This document shows, piece by piece, positions 10,893 through 22,500 of a stretch of DNA of 64,000 nt. Positions within the stretch are counted from its first letter, which is position 1. Every line of letters starts with the position of its first letter. The notes beneath the pieces are model-generated. The model saw only the letters and a program-made list of their open reading frames with translations, was not told the DNA's origin and did not search any database. The stretch covers positions 389,412-453,411 of the forward strand of contig RQTK01000312.1 in assembly GCA_003991915.1 (NCBI GenBank), written 5' to 3'. This DNA is from Elysia chlorotica. Lineage: Eukaryota; Mollusca; Gastropoda; Plakobranchidae. Made by a program: the position numbers and the translations under genes.

Positions 10893-12718
10893 TTTACACT
10901 TCAGGCCAGGATTTCCTCTTCGGACTTCTTTGTTCCTTATATTACAATGGACATACAATATGCCAACAAACCCTCCTCTGTGAAGCCAATGTAGATCTTT
11001 GTAAGTATATCTCTGATGGAATGCTGAGACTAACATTAACATTTATATGGTATTCAGGAGATTATAAACATTTTAGTACAAAAAAAACGTGTTTTAAAAA
11101 GGTTCTCAAATTGTGTAGTCATGAACAAAATATTTCAAGAATGAAATGAATAGTTCAAGTTCTAAATACTACATACTAAAATACAGCAGATATAATGAAG
11201 GTTCATTATTATTGTTTCGGAGAATTTATACAAGTTAAAAATTTCATTATTATTATCATTATAACATGCAAAAACTATTTTTTATTTCAAAATCATTTTT
11301 AGTTCAGCTAATATTGGATTGAACTTTGGGAAAAGTGATTGTAAGAAAGATTAAATTGCCGTCTATAACCAGGTTTCTTTTGTTATTGTTTATACTTTAT
11401 TTATATACATGTACATTCTTCTGTAAATAGATTAAGTACCTGTGTTAAACTTAAAATCAAAACTCATATATTTCATAACTCATTATTATATATTGTGTTT
11501 TAAATTAAGTTATCCAAATTAATAAAAACATTCTGGAACAGCTGAAGAAAAATCGCTGTTCTTTTTTACTAATTATACCATACCACACTTATGTAAGCTG
11601 TGAAATTCAGTAAGCTAACTTCCTAGTATTTGGTTTCTAAATTGAAGGTTAGGACCCGTGCCTTTATTTAAAATAAATTATAGCAAAAAAATGGGATAAA
11701 ACATTTTTATTTACTACAAACAAATAGCTGATTCACTCCTAAAATTGTGTTATGCCCTTTTCGATTGCTCTCCACCTCTAATGGGCTATAACTGTTTCAA
11801 CACCAAATCAGCTGAATAGATCAATATAAATTTGAAGGTGTCAATATGCGACAATATGAGTCCTCTTGGAAAGGTTGAGGAGACAGATTAGCTCAGTACT
11901 CAGTAGGCGTGCTGAAAAAGTTTCTCTTATCAGAGGTGCCTGTTTTGATTTCTTGATGCGCTTGCCTTGTTTCCTTCTCGTTAGGTCGGTTTCAGTATAA
12001 TGTGACTGGCCACCTCCTATGTATCTTGATTTGGGATTCCATCCCTGGATGAAACCCTTTTTTGGGAACCTAGGAGACGTTTAATAAGGGCAGGACTTCA
12101 ATTTCTCTGACAGAAACGTTCCCTTAAGCCTTGGCCATCGTTTAGTTCTTACGCATCAAGAATCATGAAAAAGTGACAAAATATGTCTTACTGTATAAAC
12201 TAATAAAGATAGAAGACAAAATTTTGCAGATTTAAATACTTCAGCTTTTTATCTTTTAAATGAAATGTCCATTTCACCGCATACATGTACACAATGTGAA
12301 TCTGTTGAGTTTGTTTTCTTACCTGGCAACAATATCATTTCACATGACGATTTATATTTACAATGTGTAAATATCCTGATACTCTCCAAGCCATTACTGA
12401 AACCAATGATTTTCTTGCCTGTAAAGTATTCTGCATAATATTTTAGATTGTATCCCTGGCTGATATGACATTTTTATGTTTTTTTTCCTTTAAAGTTCAT
12501 GTAAAATATTTTCTCGTTTTTAAGTTTGTTATTATTAATTGTAAAATAGGCAAGAGTGTGGCAACTGTTGTGTATCAAGATGCCAACACTGTAGGCCTAC
12601 AATCTCCATGTAGTCAAGAAGAATCATTTAATCTGGAAGTTGGTCAATGTAACATGTATTTAGTGCTGCATTTGTTGATACTAGTTGCTTTTTAGTTTAT
12701 GTTTGTTTTAATGAAGGG

Positions 12719-12860
12719 CTGGGGGTGCGGTGATCTAGGGCCTGTCTCGTGTGTGGCAGCACATAAAATTGTCAGACGTCCGTCTTGGGGCCCGTCCACA
12801 ATATAGCCTATATAGTGCTGCTGTTGGACGTTAAACCAACCCAACCAACCAACCAACCGG
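12719..12860 (+). mobile_element. SINE copy, internally deleted
   Basis: A short stub of head (gggggtgcggtgatctaggg) joins directly to the tail (cctgtctcgtgtgtggcagc through gttggacgttaaaccaaccc), so most of the tRNA-like head and body is missing. The tail is nearly identical to those at 38862 and 41519, so the copy is probably young. Confidence 0.8.
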
Positions 12861-12989
12861 GAAGCAAAAGCAAGGTCATCACCCCGCAACAGATCAAAGA
12901 GGGCAGAAATATTTGGCATTAAGAGTGCCATGAGAAGAAAAGTCTATTGAAAAAAAACATATATATGTGTGTCAAGCATGTAGCAGTAA

Positions 12990-13186
12990 AATTAAGTCTA
13001 TTGAATGATGACCTTTTGGACAGGTTTGGAAACAATGTCAAGATGAACGATATTTCAACTTTCGTCAAACTTATTAAGTAATGGTTAAAGAAAGTTTTAA
13101 GTCTATTGAATGATGACCTTGACAGCTTTGGAAACAATGTCAAAATGAACGATATTTTCAAACTTATAAAGTAATGGTTAAAGTTT
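12990..13186 (+). repeat. Two-copy tandem repeat, ~100 bp
   Basis: The order taagtctattgaatgatgac, tttggaaacaatgtcaa, gatgaacgatattt and aagtaatggttaaag occurs twice, separated only by small indels. Non-coding. Confidence 0.8.
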
Positions 13187-14957
13187 TACGCGTGAGATAG
13201 ATCGAACTACGTAAAAGTAAGCACTTTGCATGGAGACTGAGGCTCACATCAATGAAGTTCTTTGTTATACATTTTTATTATTGTAAACATATTCTCGTTG
13301 TATCTGAAATGCTATACTCAAACCGTAGATTCAGCTTCATGTATCTGCATCATATAAAGCATCGCCTTTTGAAAGTATTCACTACCAAATGGCAAATACA
13401 TGTATATTTTGAATATTTTACATCATTCCACAGTTGAAGTTAAGGTAACGATTTTCTTAGATGCCTTGTGTCATTTATTTTTTGTTGGGGGGGGGTTACT
13501 GCAGGCTCCCTAGATGTCTTTCTGGCATTTTTTTAAGAAGAAAAAAAGTTAATTAACTTGCAGCTATACAAAGAGGAGGAAATGCAGAAATGTTACAAAA
13601 TTCTGTGTAAACCTTTCCTGTCAATGTGTAAGGGCCTGTGAGCTTTTGCATGGCAAGTCATTATTATCATCATATATTTCAGATCTATCTCTGTGTGCGA
13701 CAAAATTTTAACGCTGTCAGACTCAGACGTTAGTCGTGGACCTGAAAATGATATAGCCTTGTTGCTGAGAATAGATGTAACAAAACTAACTAACAAATGG
13801 AATCGAACTAGCCACATGATTCATTCAAAGTGCAAATGTCATGCCTTTCCAAAAGTCAAAGCTGTGCAGGAAGATTTTACTCACAAGAGATATGAGTTGG
13901 ATGCAAAGCACACAGGTGTTTTTTTTTTATTTATTTCATTTTGAATTTGGTGATTTCATTTTATATGCTTCTTTTTTCTATTCTTTAAATCAAATAATGT
14001 ACAAAATATTACTAGTTCAACTTAAAGCTTGTCAGTTGAAAAGTCTTGACTGAAACTGGATACTTTATCCTGAAATTATGAACAAATATGCGAAAACAAA
14101 AATCTTTAATAGACTTTGAACAAATAGAGCATTGGGGTCTCAGCTCCCTAAGAACAACTAGCTACTCTTCTCTTTTGATATATATCTCTTTAATAAAAAT
14201 CTTATCGTATAATTTGAGAAACGCTTCGACATATTCAGATGTATACATTTCTTTACAATTTGACACAGCTATTCGTTTTTGTTACTTAATACATATATTA
14301 ATTTCAAGCTGAAAGCTGAAATCCCTAGAGTGTAAAAAAGGCAATAAGTTGTGTTTTGTTATACTTACATTGAAACTGATTTTATTGAAGTGTATGACTT
14401 AACTTGTTTAAACTTCGTGCCTGTTAGATCTGATCTGGTTCAATAATGATATGGGTGTAACATAATTATTTACATGGACTCAAATAAAACCAAAAATATT
14501 ATGCATATCAGCTTTTTCTTGGTGTCTGAATTTGTGTTGTTATCTGTCGGTCTTGTATCTATATTAATTTGGCCTTGGTGCTGACTTTGGATGTTAAGAC
14601 ACTAGCTCAAACTGCATCTATATTGCACCTTTCTCTCTGGCTCAAAGTTATGCTTTTCAAAGTCAGCTCAAGATAGGATGAACATTATTGTTTATAAACT
14701 TTATTCCAATTGTGTTTTGTATCTATTAACACCAGCAGTGGATCTGTTGGATGCAGTAACTAAAAGAAGATTAAAATAAAGACTCATATGACATTAAATT
14801 GTGGATTCAAAAGACTCGGTATCTACACAAAATAATTATCTAGTCTGATCGTTGTATATATGATTTAGATGTGAACAAGCTTGGGAGACAGAAAAAGTGA
14901 ATTGGTTTGAATTGTATTTTGGAAAAAAGGCTTTTGGCCCATACATCGTAGAAATAA

Positions 14958-14977
14958 ACATAATAATAATAATTATA

Positions 14978-15054
<77 letters not shown>

Positions 15055-15055
15055 C
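14958..15055 (+). repeat. (AAT)n microsatellite
   Basis: About 100 bp of near-perfect AAT repeats with a few impurities at the left end. Poly-Ile reading frames across it are artefacts. Confidence 0.9.
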
Positions 15056-17489
15056 TTAAAAAACAGAGTGCAAACTACACATGCGTTTGCTTGTGTATAT
15101 TTGACTCTGCGGAAAAGTACACGCCGTCGAACAGAAATAATTCCAAGGACATACGCATGGAAAAAATCCTTCGTCTGTACAGTCCCTTTGTGAAGTTTCT
15201 GTTGCGATGCCCAGTTGTGTCTCCCCATTTCACACGAACAGGTAAAGTGTTGGTTTTCATTTGGGGGGGGGGGATCTTTTATTTTATACTCAAACTGAAA
15301 ACTGAATAATTTATTGCTTTAAGTTTGTTGCCAACATTTAGATCATATCTCTCTACATTATATAAAGTCATCTACATTATATAAAATCAGGCTATTTTGG
15401 GTAACCTAACCTAAAGCTTGAAATGTTTTCCAGTATTTAATTTGAACACCATCTATAAGACGTATAACTTTTTCTTTTTTTTTTTCCAAGTAAGTCAAGC
15501 CAATCTCAGCTCACGCGGAGGTTTTTTAACACATTTTTTCTAGAGTCGGTATGGCGTATGCGCTATTTTTTTTAACAAACCGGTTACCAAACAGCCTACG
15601 AAAACATACTAGCCTATTTATTTGAACTTTGGCCCTTAGGCCTATTTCACTATTTCATCTTCAACGTTATAATTCACACAAAGTGTCTTCTGTAGAACCA
15701 AAACTATTTAGCTGCGTGATTTATATTCGAAGAAAGGTTATTGTTTGACGCTTGGGGTAGTCTTCATTTTTTAATATAGGCGCTGTAAAAATTCATAATG
15801 AACATTATCCCTCGTGTGTATAGGACATCGGATTCGTTTGTGTGTTATTTTTTAAAAGACATTTGAAATTTAGCCCCCGTGATTGAATAGAAAATGATAT
15901 TCATGCTTGGGTTGATTTTCACCAGAACAAAGACTGCATTAACCACAAACAAGGGCCGTAGAGATAAGACACCCACTACATGTACCCGCATTTAAACATA
16001 ATTTAAGCCTCGGTTTGATTTGAATAATTTTTTTTTCAATTTCAAGCTAGAGGAATCATAGTGAATGAGAGCACAGCGATGTGAGTGGTGATAGCTATAT
16101 CGATTTTAGTCAGGGTATTTTCATTTGTTTAGCTTTACGGTAAATTTATAAAAGTTATTGAACAGTGTAGAAACTCACCGAGGCGGTAGATTACAAAAAG
16201 AGTCTTCAGAGAAGAATCTCCCTGTCACAAGTTAACATATTAATACTATGAAATATCACCTCCAACGTTATCAGAAAGTATACAGTCAAGGCAAAAGTTA
16301 ATCTGAAGTTTTCTAGCTGAGATTATCATTACTTCTCACCAGTTGGTTTCTTACTCTACCGTAAGCCAGCAGCAAACAGGGGGTCTTATAGCTCATACCC
16401 ATAATAATTGCGAAAAATGCATGGCATAGCAGGGACATTAGCCAGTCTTGTTATTAGGTCAGTGGTAGACTAAACTAAGCCTACAAATTGAAAGTTAAGG
16501 TGGGCCAGGCTTGGCCAGATTTCGATAACATGCGACGTGCGATTGTTGAAAAAGGCTCTTTTTTGTTTTTGTTTGTGGTTGTATTTTTTTGTTGTTGTTG
16601 CTGTTTTTGTTGTTACTCCATATTCATGATGTACTCTGAAAATAAACTTTCTGATATTTTAACAAGGTAACAGGCCCTAGTGTCAAGCGTTTATTTTTAT
16701 AACCACACAAAACAACGCAGTCTGGCATTAGCTATTAGATTTCATTTTAATCATTAAATTAATTCCTTAAATTTTAGGCCTTGGCTATTACCTTATTAGG
16801 CAAAATAAAATCTAGCAGACTAGCACTTCAGCTAAAACATTTTACTGAGAGGATTCCTTAATCCTTACTGAGAGTTAAGTAATAATACAAGCAACACGCC
16901 ATAGCGAATGAGCTTATTGTTAGATCTAGATCTAGTTTCGTCGTTTTATCTCATGGTTGAGGTATAAAAATTGCAACTCACAGTGGAAAATGACCGGTAA
17001 GATTGCTATGTAGATCTAGATCTAGGTTCTGCTTGAAAAACCGGCCGTCTAGATTAGACAATGGGATGTATTATGATGTACTAATCTAGATCTAGATTGT
17101 AGAATCTAGTCAAGACGATTTTTAGGGTGTTAAATGGATATTAACCCTAAGAAAGCAATTATGTACATTCTCCCCTCTGAGACTTCCTTCTTTCTTTTCT
17201 TGTCTGATTCAACCTTATTCACTCACATGTACATACCCCCGCCTCCCCTTCCCCACAATAAAAAAAACCCAACAAGGGGTATAAATGACACCTCTCTCCT
17301 TTTACAGTAGACTGAGTGTAGATCTAGATTTATACATTCCTTTTATTGATGACTTAACAATTCATTTCCCATCTTTTCTGTCCTTTTAATTTTTCTTCTA
17401 GATTTCTTTCTCCCATTTCCATAGATTCTCTAGATCTACTTATAATAGAATCTTTGAAATGTCATGAGGGAGCTCTTAGTCAAATTTAA
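15056..17489. other. Non-coding stretch, becoming rich in AGATCT/TCTAGA motifs
   Basis: The part at 15060-15260 is less AT-rich and contains several CpG pairs, but no exon with consistent splicing was found. From about 16920 the palindromic words AGATCT and CTAGATCTAG recur (16921, 17012, 17085, 17320, 17433). This region should contain the promoter and first exon of EIF3A, but I cannot point to either. Confidence 0.5.
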
Positions 17490-18373
17490 CCCTTTTAACA
17501 CTATGCAATAATTGCCTATATGTGCCAGAAACACAATGAGTAATTTAGAGAAATTTTAGACCTATTTTGAAATGCCATTTATATAGACATACTTTGTAAT
17601 ATATACCAAGTGTTGCATATCATTGGAAAGGTAATTGAAAAATCTATAACATATGATCCGGGAAAAAAAATATGAATAATTATGTATGCAAATTAGCTAA
17701 TTTGAATATCTAAAAATAGAAAACGACATGCTAAAAAATAGACAAAAATTGATATTTTGACTCAAATAAACATTGTATTACCCACCAATATTTTTCTTTA
17801 TTGCTTTTTACATTTGTGCTTGTCAATACAAGTTCCATGCAGCCCTTTGTGATACTTATTGCAGGCTGTACGGGCCCTTTTGCAACCACCAGGTTGTTTT
17901 CGATCTGAGCATACGCCTCTTTTTCTTTGTAAATCAGGTTCTAACCCAAGGGTCTGCATGTCTTAGATCTAGATCTAATTCTACCTCACTTTTGACTTTC
18001 ACCTTCTACTTCTTCTGAACTACTGACATCATCTTCAAATTCATCTACAGCAAAATCAGACTCATCTGAAGTTAGATCTATATCAGGGGAATATTCCTCC
18101 ATCCTAAAATCACTATTGTAAGCAGAAGTTAGAGCTCAAAATCGTAACAACTTTTCTGGCCCAAGTGGAATACTTTTTTTGTCAGAACCGGAAGTGCTTG
18201 GTCATAAAAAAGGCGAACAAATCATATTATTAAACGTTCAAAACGTACTTCATTTGTATAACAATTCAGGTCCACATTAAAATGGTCCAATCTCAGGGCC
18301 GATGTATCAGCCCTATCGTTGTCTTGACACCGGACATGTTGGCCGATATATCGGCCCTGTCGTGTTCAAAGGG
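17490..18373 (-). mobile_element. Internally deleted piggyBac-family DNA transposon
   Basis: Terminal inverted repeats CCCTTTTAACAC (left) and GTGTTCAAAGGG (right) are bounded on both sides by TTAA, the target site of piggyBac. On the minus strand, 18102-17986 encodes a 38-residue acidic peptide starting MEEYSPDIDLTSDESDF, like the N-terminus of piggyBac transposases. Sequence ending at a stop at 17800-17798 encodes a Cys/His-rich segment (RTACNKYHKGLHGTCIDKHK) like their C-terminal zinc-binding tail. The catalytic DDD core is absent, so this 884-bp copy is non-autonomous. The call rests on termini, TTAA and both protein ends together. Confidence 0.82.
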
Positions 18374-18747
18374 TTAAAGATATATAGATCTAGTATAGAT
18401 TCTATACTATTTCTTGAAACTAAATTTCTAGATGTAAGATTATCGATCTAGATTCAATATATAGATGAATTTTAATAACTTAATAAATTTTTCAGTCTTT
18501 TTGTAACAAACATACATGTAGGCTAGATCTAGATTTAGGTCTTGATCGAATTGTTGACGTCAATCAACCGAGATAGACTCTCGTCTTGTCTCTTTTCTTT
18601 GTCTCCACCGAAAAGCCTTGTCATTCTTCTTCATGCCACTGGATTTTATCCCTCTCTAGCTAAAGTAAAACCATTCTTGTGCTTGTAAACTGTATGAGAT
18701 CTAGACTCTAGATCTTACAATTTTGTACAAGTGTACAAGTTAAGACC

Positions 18748-19262
18748 GCCTTTTCCACTGTTTATAGAAGGTGGACAAAAACCGGCGTTCTTTTCCACCG
18801 CTCATGAAGGGTTAAAAACCCACGTCTCTTTACACTGTATAGGGCCCAGATAAGTTATATGTTCCATACCGATAGTTTAAACTGAAACGTTTTTGTTCAA
18901 AGATGTTTGACTAAAATATGTTCATGATAAGCGGAAAGCAAGTTGGGCATGGATTTACTTTTGCCCTTTTTGCCTTTGGTTGCAGTTTTTTTTACAGAGA
19001 CCCATGGAAGGGTGAAATGGGGGTGCTTTCATTGATTTGAAAGGTTTCACGAGTCAACATTTTTGATTAAGACCTAGATCTAAATCTGACTGTAAGCTGT
19101 GAACTGAAATGTGTAAAATGCCTGCATTTTGATCGTATACTACTATGATGACAAAGAAGAAAACAGTCTCAAAGCCAATCTGTGGTTTTTTTTTAGACTG
19201 ACTATGATCAGTGAAAAAAAAACGTTTTTTGTTTTACACCGTCTATAAATGGTGGAAAGGGA
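18748..19262. repeat. Recurrent palindromic motif TTTTCCACC..GGTGGAAA, four copies
   Basis: Related imperfect palindromes lie at about 18750-18779 (ttttccactgtttatagaag then gtggacaaaa), 18791-18817, 18990-19018 and 19233-19262 (ttttacaccgtctataaatg then gtggaaag). They share a CCAC / GTGG inverted core around a short AT-rich centre. The last copy is about 240 bp before the first EIF3A exon found here. They could be remnants of one transposon end or protein-binding sites. Confidence 0.5.
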
Positions 19263-19504
19263 CAGTGCCACAAATTAAGTTGCACATCAAGAAAAACATT
19301 TCAGATGTTATGTTTGTGTCAGAATGTCTGCATGGAAGTAATAAGATAACTTTATTTCTTCTCTTTCTTTTAGAAAGCCATTTAATCTTCTTGCATTTAA
19401 CATGCTTCATTCTTCTGATTTCTAATTTCCACACTGTATTGATCTTAGTTACATTACCTGTAGAACTAGATTTACATTTGTTGATGTTATTGTTACTCTT
19501 TCAG

Positions 19505-22500
19505 AATTCATTGATGTTGGAAAAGAGCAAAGGGCTTTAGATGCATTGTATGATGTCATCAAAAGCAAGAAACACAGAACATGGCAAAAAACCCATGAAC
19601 CGATTATGGGAAAGTACCTCAAGCTTTGTGTGGAGTTGCGGAAATCCCACATTGCTAAAGAGGGGCTTTACCAATACAAAAATATTTGCCAACAGGTATG
19701 CTTTCTATCTACATTAAAAATCTATTCAAGGTCAATTCATCTAAGTAGGTTTCTACATTGGACCATAGTTATTGATTTTCAAATGATCACATGCAGCTCT
19801 TCCATTTAAATTATGCCTTTTTTATATATAACAAAATCGAAAATGACTAACTTTGAAAGGATTAGCTTTATATGAGCAAAATGATCAGACAATAGCTTTG
19901 CCTTGATTAGAAATTTATATTATTTTCATCGTTCATGTGTTATAACGGTGCATCTTTAAATTTGTTTGTTTGATTGTTTCCAGGTAAATATCAGTTCTCT
20001 TGTAGAAGTTGTTAAGAACTACATTTCTCTTGCTGAAGAAAAGACTGAGGCAGCTAGAAAAGAATCACACCAGACTGTAGTTGACATTGATGACCTTGAC
20101 CTTCCAGATTCACCTGAAAGGTTTGATATGCATCTATATTATTTTTGTGTAATCCATTCTTTTCTTTAAAAATAGCTATTTATACTTTTTCTATTATTTT
20201 AAAATCATACTTCTTTCATTTATCATGGAAATGGTGAGGCTTCGAAGGTTAAACAGGGATCAGTTTTCCTCGGATATGCACACTGTCCCGGAAAAAAAAT
20301 TTCGAAACCCGATCAGCACTACCTTTGATTAAAAAAAACATACTTTTTTTTAAAATGTTCCAATTCAGGGGTGGGGATTTTTTTTTTTACCTGAAGAAAA
20401 AAACCCAAAAAGCAAACCTCAGATATAGCGAGGGCCGAAAGTTCGTTAATAAAAATGATTAAAATTATATACTTCATATTTTCTTGGTAACTTCTGTACA
20501 ATCCAGAACATAAGGGAAAAACCCAATTTGCCGCCAATTGTCAATTCAAGATGATACCTCTAAACAATCCGATCAGCCGTTTTCTACTTATCTAAGGCGA
20601 ATAGATGGCATGGTTATCTCAATGGGATGAGTTTGAAGACCAAATTATATAAATGTTACGCGCAATGGGCTCGAATTTTTGATGGAAGCAAAAAGAAAAT
20701 TTTCATCCGCAATCGACTGATGGCAGTTTGTGTAAAAACTTCTTTGAAGTCCAAAATTTAATGCGCATCAGATTTATACTTTAGATCTAGACTATTTCTG
20801 GGTGCAGATCGACCGTGGACCTTTAAATTTTCTTTTTAGGTCTACGATTTCAGTAATAATCTATCGAGGTATTAATAGTCTACAAGGCTTGAGAGGTCAG
20901 CAATTGGGTCATTCAAGCGTTTTTTATCTGTTCATTTTGCGAGGTTGTGATAAGGACGAAATAAAGAAAGAGGACTCAAATCTGGGATGTTCCAATCCGT
21001 GGAGCTTTAACTAAGTAGCCAGAAGGAAAAGTAGTTTGAGTCAATTGTGAACATTGATGTAAAAGGGAAATCACAGTGCACCTGCTCTCTAAACTTCTTT
21101 GATGGCCATATTTAGGAGCTAAAATTACAAAATTTCTTCAGCTTCAGAGGGGGGGGGGGGGGGTGTTGGCAATCTGTGATAAGCTTTTGAAGACTAACTA
21201 CTAAGCTGTTTTATTGTAATTTTCTTTTTATAGAAGGGTGACAATTCCGTTCATTTCGCCATAGTTAAAAACAGGTGCACAAATAAAATGTCTGGATTCT
21301 ACAGTAATTAAAGGCTATATTTGAAAGCTTTAGCATGACAATAACATGTACAAGTCTAAATGTCGTACAACGTGGATATTGTATAAGTCACGAATGAGAT
21401 TCAAGAGGATTGCTAAAATGTGGATAATATAAGGGTCTATTGGGATGTTTTCTGCTTATTAGAACATTACTGACAGGGCTGATTAGCTGTTGTAAATCTG
21501 TTCAAGTTATACAGCAAAGTTAAGGGGTTGGACATTTTTTTTCACTGTGATCCCTGGTTGGATTCTTGTTCAGCTTGTTGCTGAAAGCTGTGAGTGGTGA
21601 GGATCTTCAGGACCGCACAGACAGGGCTATTTTGACACCATGGGTGAAATTTCTGTGGGAGTCCTACAGGCAGTGTCTGGATCTGCTCCGCAACAATTCA
21701 AGGGTGGAGAGCCTCTACCAATATATTGCTCAGCAAGGTATCGGATCGTTATAATTTCTATCTTTCCAAATAAGAAAGTGCCTTATGAATTAAAGTCAAG
21801 GGCTGTTGTCTTTTAAAAATCACATTAAAAAAAAACTAAAACCCTTTTGTTCAACTTTATAACGACAGTTTTTTCATGTTCATTCAATTTTTGTCTTGAG
21901 TAAGACATTTTTCTTGTTTTTGTTCTGAGCTGTAATTGTTTGTAACAAACTCTGTAGAGCAAGTAGAAGGTTATTAATTGTGCTCTATGCGGATTTCACA
22001 AAATAGGTACACAGAGTCTGATGTCCGTTACTATGTGCCTTTCACCCCTTTGCACAAAACAATGCCAGATATTTCTGAAGCGTGCTCTTCTGAACGAATC
22101 AGCCTCTTAAAGCAGAACAATGTTGTTTATGGTTATCATACAACGGTTAATTGCGCAACCAAAACCTGAGTAGAAAAAATGTGTTCAAGATTTTAGATCT
22201 AATATGAAATTCAGCACCTTCATTTTGTCATTACTCCCAGTTGCACCGCACTTGCAAGATGGACGAATTAGCTCAAGTGGTAGAGCATCGGTCTTCAAAA
22301 GGAGGAATATATAAAGAGAATACAGAAGAAAAAAGAAGGGAGAAGATAATTTCATTGAATATATAAATAATGGAGGAAGCAAAAATAAGATTCACTGATA
22401 GCAAGAAAAAAAGTTCCCCTTTAAAAAAGAATCAGCTTACAGACAATTACACAGTATTCAACCTTTTCATATGAACGAGTACCCCAGCTTGTGTAACTAT

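Larger units (their letters stand above)
10893..14950. other. Non-coding stretch with SINE remnants and a two-copy repeat
   Basis: AT-rich sequence with no supported exon. Contents I can name: a diverged SINE at 11877-12010 (gattagctcagtactcagta and tcggtttcagtataatgtga), a SINE tail at 12719-12860, a tandem pair at 12990-13186 and a SINE-tail scrap near 13715-13765 (agacgttagtcgtggacctg). Poly-G at about 13488. Nothing else stands out. Confidence 0.6.

Noticed and set aside
15211-15242. ATG CCC AGT ... ACAG/gtaaag as an EIF3A first exon
   Set aside because: Only the first residues resemble the family, and the splice phase would create a stop in the next exon.
17773-18018. 81-codon + strand frame
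   Set aside because: It lies inside the piggyBac derivative, antisense to the transposase remnants.
19118-19133. ATG CCT GCA TTT near 19118 as the EIF3A start (MPAF, like MPAYF)
   Set aside because: The next codon is a stop and no donor follows; it is a chance match.
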